A stretch of 64,000 bases of DNA from Mariannaea sp. PMI_226 (taxonomy: Eukaryota; Ascomycota; Sordariomycetes; Hypocreales; Nectriaceae): assembly GCA_024336345.1 (NCBI GenBank), contig JANFOG010000008.1, forward strand, positions 620,001 through 684,000, given 5' to 3'. The notes beneath the pieces were generated by a model. That model was not told where the DNA came from and did not search any database. It saw only the letters and a list, made by a program, of their open reading frames with translations. The translations under genes and the position numbers were made by a program. The stretch's first letter is position 1; every line of letters starts with the position of its first letter. This document shows, piece after piece, positions 12,363-23,625 of this stretch.

Positions 12363-13963
12363 ATGGAGTTCACGACGAAGCTGGAGATCGAGTCATGGGT
12401 TCTCTATGTGCTGGGCGTGATTGTTGTTATCATGCGACTGTAAGTGATGATGAACGAATGTTCCTTTTCCTTTCCACTCTGCCTCTTGCGATGTTCGAAT
12501 CCGGGTTATGGGGGTGGACACACGACCACATACACGCTGTGGTAACTATTCCGAAAGGACTGCGCTGACGCTTTTTTGACTTTTGCAGAATATCCCGACG
12601 CATGAAGCTTGGTAATTGGAACTCTCTCGCACCTGAAGACTATATCGTCGTTTTCGCTCTCGTGCGTGTGCTCTCCTTTGAAGCCCTTAAAGATAAACAT
12701 GGAACTAATGTCCGCTCGTTCTTTCTTTCGCCTAACAGATTAACTTCACCGGTGTTGTCGTCTCTATCAACGAAGTCGCAAAGAATGGAAGTAATTACAT
12801 GCCCGAGGAGGTGGCTCTGCACCTGACGCCGGCCCAGAGGGATCAGGCCATTTTCGGTAGCAAGATGACTTTTGTCCTCGAGATTTTCACCCTCACAGCG
12901 ACATGGAGCATCAAGATTTGCCTTTTGCTCATGTACAACCGCTTGACCGAGGGTACTTCAGTTCGCCATCGTTGGGTGGTCCGATTCGTCAGCGGTTACT
13001 GTGCCTTCACCTATCTTCTCGTCGTATTTATGTTTGTTTTCTACTGGTGCCATCCAACCTATGAGTACTGGGCGGTGCCAGTCCGTATTGGTAAGTTATA
13101 TCGGTGGTCGAAAAAAAAAATATCAAGAGAAGGGATTAGCTTTGTGCGGGACAAACCGACTAACGAGGCCTCGTGAAAAACAGAACAATGTGCAACCTAC
13201 TATCACCACCTGATTTTCGCGACAGCCTGCAACATTTCTTCTGATCTGATGCTGCTCGTCATTCCTATTCCCATCATTTACCGAATTCGACTACCATTGA
13301 AGAGGTTCGTCCTATTTGACCTAGCGAGGATTTTGCGCTGTTGAACATCATCACTAACTCCTTATTATAGAAAAGTCGGTCTCTGCGCTGTCTTCAGCCT
13401 GGGTATCTTCAACGTAAGAGCAAATATGTATCCTTTTTTTTTCTCGTAGAACTCGCTTGCTGACCCTCTTTCGCGTCTAGATTCTGGCTGCTATTCTGAA
13501 CCGATACTACAATTTCAGCAACCCCAACTCCTACGTCTTCCTTTACTGGTACGTCGCTGAAGTCGGCATCGCCATGTACGTCGGTAACCTGCCGCTTTGC
13601 TGGCCCGTCATCCGTCTCGTGCTTGGCAGCAAGGGCGACTCGTCGAACCCATCGTACCCGAACCCCTCGTACGGCGATAACTCGTCTCGCCGCAAGACCA
13701 ACGGCACCAGTCGCCACCCGCTGGCTAGCAAGGCGTCTGTGTGGGCCAAGCTGGAGGATGAGGAGGGCATGCGCACCGACGTTTCCCCCGACCACGGCAG
13801 TGAAATCGAGCTGGTTGACCAGAAGGGACCAGACTTGGTAAACCAGCCATATAGAACGGAAGCTGAGGTGACCAGCGACCCGCAACAACACAGACAACGA
13901 AACAAGAACAGCACGTCGAACAACATCACGGTGACGACCAAGGTGGACATCACCACGGACTAA
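12363..13963 (+). CDS. Fungal rhodopsin-like seven-helix integral membrane protein
   Basis: Predicted integral membrane protein of the fungal rhodopsin-like/Pth11-related superfamily, without a CFEM domain. Six exons: 12363-12439, 12589-12661, 12739-13090, 13184-13304, 13371-13413 and 13481-13963, giving 382 residues in one frame. Seven hydrophobic segments are visible, starting with VLYVLGVIVVIM near the N-terminus and ending with a helix containing YVGNLPLCWPVI. The middle helices carry the family-typical IFTLTATWSIKICLLLMY and SSDLMLLVIPIPIIYR. The tail of about 110 residues is hydrophilic and rich in Ser, Asn, Asp and Thr, as expected for a cytosolic signalling or regulatory tail. Ligand and partner unknown. 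The start MEFTTKLEIES immediately precedes helix 1. An unusually long upstream intergenic region suggests elaborate regulation. Confidence 0.85.
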
Positions 13964-15832
13964 AAACGAACAAAAAGAAAATCATCGGCAGCATGACACT
14001 CGCAAGCGATACACGGGCGGAGCGAGAAAAAGGAAAAAAAAAGAAGATACCCAGAATCATTGCGAATGAGAACTGGTTTTACTCGGATGGGATTTGCTCG
14101 TGCAGGAATCAAAGCTGCACTACTAGAGTGTAAAGGTGTTATGGGAAATGGGATCAGGACCGGGAGCTTTGCTGACAAGAAAAAAGCAATGACTTTCCGA
14201 TAGCCTGCCGCGGGACTACGTAATTCACTTGTATATGTATATCCAATGCTTTCTTTTTTTTCCTTTCTTTTTTTACTTCTTATGTTTGTTTTTTATACTA
14301 CGTATGCACAAATGCTCTGAGGTTTTATAGACTGCAGCGTGCTAAGCGTTTTAGGTACATAGTAGTTATTTCAGCTTAGTGGAAATGAGACAAGATGCCA
14401 ACGAGCTGCAGATGACTGACTCTAACCATCTCCTTCATAGGCTACTTTCACATCGACCCCTGAGGTGGCAGTGGCGAATAGCAAGTCGATTTTTGGGATG
14501 GCTTAACCCAAGAAGGGAGAGTTGATTCGTGTTGGTTTTTTCTTCCTTTTCTTTTTTTTTGCCAATATTTTTTATTTTCATTAGTTGGCGTCTATTAGCT
14601 CGAGCAAAGAGCCCTGTCTAAGAATGGAAGAGACCCGTAACGAGAAACAATCCCCGAAGAGAAGATGAGGAGAGAGTGCGATGGCAAGATGAGCGTCCCA
14701 GATTAACTCCGTCGGGAGTAGTTGGCCCAAGTTGGACCCAAGTCGGACCCAAGTCGGGCCCTAGCGAGACCCAGAGACCTTTTCCCCTTGCGAAGGTTCT
14801 TGTAGAGGTTTTAAACGAATGGGGACTACCCCCGGCACATACATGATTGCCACCCACACCACCCTTTGGCTCCCGCGTTAATATGGCACCCCCCCTCGTC
14901 AACTATCCCGGCTTCCGCGCAAAACTTGGCTCCCGCTGGAACCGCCGTCTCGTGTTGGCTCAATGATGAGCGCTCGTCTAAGCTTAAGACGGTTATAGCG
15001 GATAAGCCGGGGCGGCTTCGAGGGCCCCCAGTTTCCCGCAGTAGCGTCTCAAGCAAATGTGAAGCTAATGCACTGGTGAAAGGGCCCAGGGCCCAGGGCC
15101 CCCCCCTCTACCCTCCTACCCTCCCTCCCTCCCCTCGACCCTTGTAATTGTTCTTCCCAACTCGCCTCTCTATCTTGTCTCGCCTCCGCCCCCCTCCAAA
15201 CGAGACAAGGGACAGCGAACGGACAAGGATCTTGAATGGAATCTCTCACTCTCTTGTCTGGGTTGAGTAAGTAAGCCATGTGGTGGTGGCCTGCCAAGGC
15301 TCTCATTGATGGGGAATGCGGAAAAAAAAATCGATAATAGTATGAGCTCCGTCAGCTTGGATAAATTGCGCATGATGTTTTATTGCCTTAACGACGCTAG
15401 ACGACCAAACCCGGCTTGCACCAAGGCTTCGGCACCTCGTCGCCGTGCATACGCAACCTTGACCCAGGGGCCCCATGATCGCGTGGTAATTGCTGGATCT
15501 GCAGTTCTTGTTGCAAACAAAACTCCAGTTTCTTCCTTTCCACATACGTCGAGACCTTGCTCCTGCAACCCAGCTCCCTCGTTTTCTCCCCCAGTCTTGC
15601 ATTGGGCGATCTGACTTCTGAGACTCTGTCCTGCTTCCTCGGCTGGGTCTTATCTGTGTCATGCTGTAAGCTGTCACACAAACGGTCTTATCCTCAATCT
15701 CAACCCCCCCTCCTCAAGTCATTGGGTTCAATTTATTTGACTGCTACTCTATCTATACCCTTTTAATTAATAACCTTTTGTTTTTTTCTTCCATATCTGC
15801 AACTCACCAAAAAAACAAAAAACAAAGCAACG
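13964..15832. other. Intergenic region, promoter of the permease gene
   Basis: About 1.9 kb without a supported gene. The distal part is the 3' flank of the rhodopsin-like gene; the proximal 500 bp is strongly pyrimidine-rich, ending in T- and A-rich tracts directly before the permease start, as is common for well-expressed fungal genes. Confidence 0.5.
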
Positions 15833-17627
15833 ATGGCGTCGACAACTCATGATGTCGAGCTCGCTACCGAGAAGGGTGCTACCGTCAGCTCAACTCCCTC
15901 GGCTGCCGATGACAACACAACCGTTGACCAGCCTGTAACTACTGCTGCACGCGAGGGTTTCTCATGGAGGGCCCTCAATGAGCGCATCGAGAGCCTCGCC
16001 GGCATCGAGTCGAGAGGTATCGACCGCGTTCCCACCGAAGAGCGCCAGCCTTCTTCTCATGCCGCCGATCTCCAGGTCGCGGTCCTGTGGTTCAGCGCTA
16101 ACTTGTCTCTCAACAACTTGGCCACCGGTCTCTTCGGTCCCCTGATCTTCGGTTTGGGCTTCTTGGACAGCGCGCTGCTCGCTGTCTTTGGTACGATCCT
16201 TGGTGCCGCCTCAACGGCCTACATGGCCACCTGGGGCCCTGCTTCCGGTAACAGAACTATGGTCAGTCAAGAATTGAAAGAACAGCAACGCGTTGTTTTG
16301 TTTTTTTGCACTTCTACTTCTGTTCAGTTGGCTAACATGCGATCCTAAATTTAGGTTGTCTTGCGCTACTTCTTCGGTTTCTGGCCTTCTAAGTTGCCTG
16401 CTTTTCTCAACGTTGTTCTAATGGTTGGATATACTACTATTGACTGCATCATTGGTGGCCAAGTTCTTTCTGCCGTGAGTGGCGGACATATGTCCATCCT
16501 GGTGGGAGTCTTCGTCGTTGCCATTGTCACTTTGACCATTGCGGTATTTGGTATGGCTATTTTCCACAAATACGAGCGGTATGTGTTTCATCCCTTGCAT
16601 GATGATGAGAATAAAAAAACTAAACAAATGTTTCAGGTACGCTTGGATCCCTCAGGTCATTGCTCTCGCAGTCCTCATTGGCGTTGCTGGTCCCTACTTT
16701 GATGCTTCAGCTAAGCCCACCGTGTCGGGATCCACCCTTGCTGCCAACCGTCTATCGTTCTTTACCCTTTGCTTCTACGTGCCCAACTCGTGGGCCGCCG
16801 CCGCCTCCGATTTCTACGTCTACTATCCCGAGCGCACTTCCAAGGTCAAGATCTTCTTGCTGACCGTCACTGGTCTTACCTTCGCCTTCAACCTGGTTTA
16901 CCTGATTGCCATCGGACTGGCCACTGGTATCGTCAACAACACCGCCTGGAATGACGCCAACCTCATCAGCACCGGCGCTCTAATCGTCGCCGCCTACGAG
17001 CCCCTCCATGGCTTCGGACGATGCTGCTCCGTTATTGTTGCCCTTGGTGTCATTGCCAACAGTACCCCATCTATCTACTCTGCTGCTCTGGGCTGCCAGG
17101 TGCTCGGTCGCTATGGCAAGGCCGTCCCTCGCTGGACCTGGTCTGTTGTCCTGACCATCATTGCCATGATTCTCGCCATGGCTGGTCGTGAGCATCTGCT
17201 CGTTATCTTCCAGAACTTTGTGGCTCTGGTAAGTGCTTTCTCACCTACCTCCTTAACTCTTTGAGTTTATCTTGTTTTGATATATATAAATTATGATACA
17301 TATTTCTAACAACTTTTATAGATGGGATACTGGGTCATGTTGTTCATCTGCATCGTCGCCATGGAGCACAAGATGTTCCGTGGTCGTCAGGCTTTCGACT
17401 GGACTGCCTGGAACGATAAGTCCTATCTCCCCGTTGGTTATGCCGCTATGGCTGCCTTCTTAATCGGCTGGGTTGGTGCCATCGTCGGCATGTCCCAGGT
17501 TTGGTATATTGGTCCCGTCTCCGTGGCGGCCTCCAATGCCGATCTTGGTATGTGGCTCGGCTGCGCCTTTGCCCTTGTGTTCTTCCCTCCCATGAGATAT
17601 ATTGAGCTCAAGATGGTTGGACGATAA
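15833..17627 (+). CDS. Purine-cytosine permease (NCS1 family, Fcy type)
   Basis: Plasma-membrane nucleobase:proton symporter of the Fcy branch of NCS1, predicted to take up cytosine and/or purines. Four exons, 15833-16261, 16355-16578, 16637-17228 and 17322-17627, give 516 residues, a usual length for fungal Fcy permeases. The N-tail is hydrophilic and carries GIESRGIDRVPTEER, typical just before helix 1. Family features include the WFSANLSLNNLATG helix, MATWGPASGNRTM followed after splicing by VVLRYFFGFWPSKLP, and the NSWAAAASDFYVYYPERTS loop. About twelve hydrophobic segments are present. The C-tail is very short, ending RYIELKMVGR. Which nucleobase it prefers cannot be read here, and several Fcy paralogues usually exist per genome, so no symbol is given. 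Confidence 0.93.
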
Positions 17628-18827
17628 GGAATGAAAGGAAAGAAAAAGGAGGAATCAAAAGTTGCGTGTTCGATAATACTACCAAATATTAGCAAAGATT
17701 GCTATATTGTTTTTACCGTAAACTTCTTCGACTGTCCCTCTCCGCGAGTGCCTCTCCCAGCTGCACCGGGTCTTAATATTACTGTACTGATAATGAACAG
17801 AACTTTTATAATTTTAATAGAAGATCTGAACTCCCATAGAACCTAGGGAGAAAAAAAACTAGACCTTGATAATATCTCTATTCAATTTTCTATAGAGCTG
17901 TTTGGGAGTGAGGCGAGTGGGTATGGGTATGTGCGTGCATGACAGGACGTGACATGCTTGAGAAGGATTGTTCAATGTTTGCTCTAGTTCGCTCTACTGC
18001 TACGCCTCAGCCACGCATGGAAACGGTCTCGACGGTTCGTCTTTATTTGGCACACCAAACCAAACGGACTGTAAACTATTGTTCTTAGTGAAATATTGGC
18101 CGACTTGTAGTTTCATTCAACCTACAGCGCATGCATGGCCGCTGTCACTCTTGAAAACCAACCAGAAAGAAAAAAAGCAAAAATGAAGAGTTGGGTTGCA
18201 TTTGAGGAACGCCCTGGTTGTTGACTATTCCTTCGTGCATCACACGTAGTTTGCAATTTTTGAATTGATGTTGACGCCTGTTTAGGAAGCTGAGATACTT
18301 ATGTACCTATGTACCTATCCAAAAAGTCATGTTGATACTTGAAACAACAGATTGGAATATGGAGAGAAATTGATTCTTTCCTGGTTCCTGGGTGTGTGAG
18401 ATAGAGTGGCGCATAAGTAAAACAACAAGCCACTCTCTCCCAAGCCAAGATGTCATCATTTGGTTGGTGAAGCTGCTGACACACATGAACCCCACGGGAT
18501 TCAGCCAACAAGAGACACCATCTACAAGGCGGGGTTCATTCTTACCCATGTTTGCACCATCTCTATTCGCAGCTCGATCCACGTTCAGAGAGCCAACAGC
18601 CATCAAAGGTGTAATGCAGGGCCCCGGAAATCCTGGGACGTCGTCAAACCCCTTCCCCGCGGGATTTCTCGTTCGCATAGCCCTTTCATTACTCGCGATT
18701 CCTGCTCACTGGTCTGCGCTGTGCACCCACGTATCCGCTTCAAGGCTCCCTCCCCCCTCCAAACCCGCGGACCGTCTCACATAGCGCGTTCCGCAACATC
18801 CCGTGTCGGACAACGCTTACCCGAGCG
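17628..18827. other. Intergenic region, no gene seen
   Basis: 1.2 kb between the permease stop and the Zn2Cys6 regulator start. An open frame runs into the regulator from 18460 but has no recognisable protein character before the true exon, so I treat it as non-coding leader. Confidence 0.5.
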
Positions 18828-21141
18828 ATGGATTCCTCCGGCTCCCTCCCGCTGGCCCCTCTGGAACCATTCGCACCAGCGCCATACGGCCGCGCATGCG
18901 TGGGATGCTCTCGAGCCAAGTGCAAGTGCTTTTACCGGACTGACGGATCTGGTTGTGAACGGTACGGACGAGCCTTTGTGTTGCCTGCCCACCTACTTTG
19001 AGTTATTTGCTTGCACCCACTCCTCAAGTCCCGCGGGTTTCGTTCCGCTCTTGTTTGAGAAGCTTGTATTGAGGAGGCGAGGCTATGCGCATGCTAATGA
19101 AACTGAACCATGTAGATGTCATCGTCTGGGCAAAGCTTGCGAGCAGCCGGCCCCGGTTAGGAAGCGGAGGACCAAGAGGCAGCTCCCAGTTAGGCCAGCG
19201 GTGTCTCGCAACACCTTGGAGGATAAGCTTGATGATATCGCGGCGCTGCTGCGCTCGCAGGTCGCAGACAAGCAATCATCAGCGGATAGTGCCCAGACGG
19301 CTAGCTCGAGATCTGGCACAATCCCCTCGACTTCGGATAAACCTTGTGATTCTTCAAGCTCAATGTTTTCGTCCCCGAATCGCGATCCAGATGTAGTAAT
19401 TGACACCACCGAGGGCGTGGTTCACCTCCTTCGCCCTGCCGAATCTTTGAATGACTCGCCCTTTGATCAATATACAACCCACTCACCAATTGCAGACGAT
19501 GTGTCTGTTCACTGCATCCCAGATGTAGAGGCAGAAGACCAACTCAACACGTTCCGCCGGGCATTCATCACCCTCTTTCCGTTTGTGCATCTCCCTCTCA
19601 CAATCAGGGCATCGGACTTGCGACGTGATAAGCCATTTCTATGGCTTGTGATTATGGCACTAACGACGAAAGTTGTGTCAAAGCAATATGAGTTGGCTGG
19701 TACCATTTGGAAGATTGTATCCCAGCGATTTGTATGCGAGCATCACGCAGACTTGGATCTCCTCTTGGGATTGATCTGCTTTGCATCCTGGTATGCAACA
19801 TCCTTCTCTCTCATCATCCCAAAATGCGGCGACGTCACGACCATGGCTTACTGAACTGATTCTATAGGTCTCACCAGTTCAAGCTGGATAAGCCTTTCAT
19901 GAACAAACTTGCTCAACTTGCCGTGTCACTCGGGTACGACATGGACCTACATAAAGACGGACCTCCGCTTCCCACACGGCATAGCCAAACCGCTCATGTT
20001 CAAGCTCAGCAGACTACTGTTGAGTATTCTCGGACTTTGGAAGAGCGACGGACATTCCTTGCTCTATTCCAAATGACGTCTAGGTCAGTACCTCTTCGTA
20101 TTTCATTGTCAGCGTTCTACTTTTTATCATTGCTTCCTAGCTATCATGAACCCCATGAAGTAGATCTGCACGACAATTTTCACAACATCGCTAACCATCA
20201 TGATCAGTTCTTGGCAAGCATACAGAAAAGCACCACCGATGGCTTGGACGCCTTACGTATCAGAGTGCGTCAGCATTTTGAGTGAAGGGAGTGAAACACA
20301 CTTGGATTCGGTTCTCGCAGCTCAAGTCAAGTGCCACCTTATTACAAACCAGTTATCATCGCCAAGCAGCCGTGAGTCTAGCGGTCCAGCCCCGCTGTCC
20401 AGAATCCTATTCTTGGCTTTGCTTGGACAGTTGGAAGATATTCGAAAAAGCTTGCCAATAGCTCTTCAGTCAGAAAGTAAGCAAGAGAACCAACCGACCG
20501 GTTGAAGAACAGGCTGACTTTCTCAAGGGACGATACAAATGTATCTGAAGAGCACGGAACTGAGAATCAGAGATGCTTTCCTCAACGGAGTCGCAACATA
20601 TGGGCAACAGAATGGTACACAATTCCAAAGGCTCCAAGACCTTGAGTCAACACTGAGTAGTGCGGAGCGTTTTTTCCTTGTGATGTCGGAATTGCCACTC
20701 AGCGATTGGATTGGCATTAATGTCGACAACTTCAATCAGCTTTGCCACGGCTTTGTTGTACTCTTCAAGCTCAACACCCTCAATGAGGTTGGCTGGGATG
20801 TAGAAGAAGTCGCGCAGCGAGCCAATGTGTTCGATATTCTGGACCAATACTGCGAAAAGGCCGGAGAAGCCTCGATTGTGACTGGTATCCAGGAGACACA
20901 AGGGCGCAGAGGAATTTTGACCAAGGCCATCCCCATACTGAAGACTATCAAAGCATTGATGTTGGCGGAGCTGCAACCGTCGCAACCGTTAGTGCCGGAC
21001 CAAAACAACACCCAGGCTATTGAGGGGGATCCCTTGTCCGGACTTTTTTATGATGCCGATATATCTGATGACCTCATTGCGAGCCTGAGGCAAGAGCAGT
21101 GGTTAAACGACATGATGGAGTATTCATGGGATTTGGTCTAG
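18828..21141 (+). CDS. Zn2Cys6 fungal transcription factor
   Basis: Nuclear DNA-binding regulator. Five exons: 18828-18961, 19116-19790, 19868-20083, 20208-20476 and 20528-21141, giving 635 residues. The zinc cluster is split by the first intron and rebuilt by splicing: Cys 24, 27, 34, 43, 46 and 53 (C-x2-C-x6-C-x8-C-x2-C-x6-C), followed by a basic linker RKRRTKRQ. The fungal-specific regulatory domain follows, with a Cys/Trp-containing segment near residue 270 and the typical RKAPPMAWTPYVSEC stretch. The third intron was set at 20084-20207 (124 bp) because it restores that stretch; a shorter 57-bp intron ending at 20140 is also possible but leads to a stop at about 20285. An acidic C-terminal tail could activate transcription. 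It lies beside an FAD monooxygenase on the same strand, a plausible target. The resemblance is to War1-like regulators; targets unknown. Confidence 0.88.
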
Positions 21142-22071
21142 CTAAGCGTGATTTTCATATACCCAATGCAACCATAGTAATAATGATGTCCCTCTTGGGC
21201 TATGGTTACTGAACCAAGACTATCTGCCAGGATTAACAGGCTACGTTAGGACTAGGACTGTTGTCCTCTTAAGGAGCTCAATGGGTCTTTTTCAGTCCAT
21301 TTGGATCCTACCAGATATTTCTATTGATTGAAAGGAGTCATATGTCCTTTTTTCCTGGCGGGGTTCTCGGCGGGCTTATTTCGCCGCTTCCAGCCCCCTG
21401 CTCAGGTAGATTACCAGCTAGAATCTAGATCGGAGATGAGGATGCGCCACCGTGAGATCGTAGATCTTCCCGTAGATGACGTCAGGAATGAAGAGCAGAG
21501 GTTCTCAAGCAAAACACTTGAGATATGCTCCTGACACAGCCGATAATGGAGCATCATTTTCAATTAATCTGCGGAGGGAAATATCAAAATATTTTGAGGT
21601 GTGAGTATCCGGTAAGTCATCTATTCGAAGCTCATCCTCCCGCGCCGTTTGGAGCCACACATGTAGCAACTCGGGCGTGCAAGCTCTTTTCAGCTTCTCC
21701 TGCATGCCACATCAGCGAGGGATACGTGTGTACTGACCAAATAGCTTCAAGAAGACGTAGGAGTCTTTAATTGGTAGTCGTAAACAATTCTCGGGACCGA
21801 ATAACGAATACGTGTCGGTTCGGGGTCGTCATGTACCCGATGCTAGTGGCCGTGCCTCACGATGGACTTTTTCAAAAGTCCGGGCGGACTATATACGACG
21901 ACGCCAGGTGTGGTATGCTGTATCCTTTTGAAAGAGAACCAGGACAATAAATATTATCATATTGCAAATGAAAACCCATTAGCTCTGATAATAAGTTCAT
22001 CTTTATCTTTCATACCAATTTTTTTTCATTTATTCTATATCTTGTCTGACAGGGTAGTCAACACCACCACA
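21142..22071. other. Intergenic region, promoter of the FAD monooxygenase
   Basis: 930 bp without a supported gene. The frame of the downstream monooxygenase is open back to 21862, but that extension has no similarity to the family and I consider it leader sequence. Confidence 0.5.
21889..21897 (+). promoter_or_regulatory. Possible TATA element of the FAD monooxygenase gene
   Basis: CTATATACG lies about 175 bp before the chosen start. It is a weak match and the only TATA-like element I noticed in the flank. Confidence 0.25.
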
Positions 22072-23625
22072 ATGAGCAAGCTCTTCGACGTGATAATTGC
22101 TGGAGGTGGCCCGGTTGGGCTCTTCCTAGCATGCGAACTAAGACTGGCACAGGCGTCTGTGTTGGTCCTGGAACGCGATCTAGTGCCTGAGTCGCCTTGG
22201 AAAGCCTTGCCACTTGGGCGTCGAACCATGCATACCGTATCCATGGAGATATTTCAACGTCGAGGTTTGCTGAGCAAGTTTGTCGATGTGGAAGAGCGAC
22301 TGGCCTCTCTACAGAAGACCACTGGCTTCAAACATGGTGGCAACTTTGCGGGTATCATGCTTAATGGCAACAAGCTGGACCTGAGTCGCTGGAAATATCA
22401 CCCTCCCGGACCAACCCTAGGTCCCGCAGGCGGCGTCGTTGAGCAAGTAGAGAAAGTCTTAGCTGAGCGAGCTGAGAGTCTCGGCGCGACGATTCTCAGA
22501 GCCCATGAGGTTGAAAAGTTCTTTCAACACGGCGATAGCGTCACAGTGGAGGCAGCAGGAGAGAAGTTCCAGGGCAGATGGCTTATTGGCTGCGATGGTG
22601 GCCGCAGCATGATTCGCAATGCCGCAGGATTTGGCTTCGTTGGTACAGAGGCCAAGTTCACTGGATATGCAGTTCAGTGCGACTTTGACCATCCTGAGAA
22701 GCTGAAGCCTGGATTCCAAGTGACAAAGACAGGCATGTACATTGTGGCGCCAGGCGGCTCGCTGTATCTTGTGGACTTTGACGGTGGTGCTTTTGATCGC
22801 ACGCAGGAGATTACAAAGGAGCACATTCAAGACGTCTTTATTCGCGCGAGCGGTATTACGGACGTGAACATCACCAAGATTCATCTGGCTACTTCATTCA
22901 CCGACAGAACTAAACAAGCGACCAGCTACCGGAAAGGTCGCGTCATTCTCGCTGGTGATGCCGCGCATATTCACTCGGCGGTTGGATCTCAGGGGCTTAA
23001 TCTCGGTCTCGGAGACGCCATGAACCTGGGATGGAAGCTAGGCGCTACCATCCGAAGGGAGTCCGCGGCGGCCACAGCATCTGATATGCCTCCAAGTGAT
23101 TTGTCGCTGCTTGACACGTACGAGACCGAGCGTCACCCTATCGGAGCGGCGGTGCTCGACTTCACACGCGCTCAAGTGTCGTTGATGCAGCCAGACATGC
23201 ACAACGTCCATGCACTCGTTCGCGAAATGGCAAACACGTCCGACGGGGCAAGCGTTCTAATGGAACACGTCTGGGGCATATCGCAACGGTATAATTACGG
23301 GGATACCGGCGCAAAAGTCCACCCGCTCGTCGGCTGCAGCGCCCCTGATTTCGAGCTGAATGACGGCTCATGGCTTGGTCCTAAGATGTCAGAGGGTCGG
23401 GGTTTGCTAGTCAGTTTTGAAGAGGACGCTCTACTTGAGAATTTGATCACTGGAGGAAAGCATGAGGCCTTGGTTGATTACCTTGTCACAGATGTAAAAG
23501 ACAAGCTCGGCATTCGCGCTTTGCTGATTAGACCCGATGGTTATGTTGCCTGGGTTGCTGGGGAAAATGAGACTGCCGACATCAACTCGGCTCGAGTTGC
23601 TTTGGAGAATTGGTTCAGCTTTTAG
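22072..23625 (+). CDS. FAD-dependent aromatic-ring monooxygenase (PheA/TfdB family)
   Basis: Flavoprotein hydroxylase using NAD(P)H and O2 on a phenol-like or polyketide-like substrate. A single exon of 517 residues. Visible motifs: FAD dinucleotide-binding GGGPVG (residues 11-16), the middle WLIGCDGGRSMIRNAAG (DG motif), and RVILAGDAAHIHSAVGSQG with Asp 296 of the GD motif contacting the flavin ribityl. The C-terminal ~110 residues (after HPLVGCSAPDFELNDG) look like the thioredoxin-like domain seen in phenol hydroxylases, ending in IRPDGYVAWVAG. I chose the ATG at 22072 because the FAD motif follows at once. No signal peptide. It lies 0.9 kb downstream of the Zn2Cys6 regulator on the same strand, so co-regulation in detoxification or secondary metabolism is plausible but unproven. 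Confidence 0.92.
   Translation: MSKLFDVIIAGGGPVGLFLACELRLAQASVLVLERDLVPESPWKALPLGRRTMHTVSMEIFQRRGLLSKFVDVEERLASLQKTTGFKHGGNFAGIMLNGNKLDLSRWKYHPPGPTLGPAGGVVEQVEKVLAERAESLGATILRAHEVEKFFQHGDSVTVEAAGEKFQGRWLIGCDGGRSMIRNAAGFGFVGTEAKFTGYAVQCDFDHPEKLKPGFQVTKTGMYIVAPGGSLYLVDFDGGAFDRTQEITKEHIQDVFIRASGITDVNITKIHLATSFTDRTKQATSYRKGRVILAGDAAHIHSAVGSQGLNLGLGDAMNLGWKLGATIRRESAAATASDMPPSDLSLLDTYETERHPIGAAVLDFTRAQVSLMQPDMHNVHALVREMANTSDGASVLMEHVWGISQRYNYGDTGAKVHPLVGCSAPDFELNDGSWLGPKMSEGRGLLVSFEEDALLENLITGGKHEALVDYLVTDVKDKLGIRALLIRPDGYVAWVAGENETADINSARVALENWFSF

Noticed and set aside
13409..13956. Two long minus-strand frames (162 and 137 codons) opposite the last exon of the rhodopsin-like gene
   Set aside because: Low-complexity antisense readings of the polar tail; the plus-strand exons form a continuous seven-helix protein.
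18460..18827. Open frame leading into the Zn2Cys6 regulator from 18460
   Set aside because: It runs in a different frame from the first zinc-cluster exon and would lose three of the six cysteines.
21862..22071. N-terminal extension of 70 codons on the FAD monooxygenase
   Set aside because: The family begins directly at the FAD motif after 22072; the extension is AT-rich with no similarity to the family.
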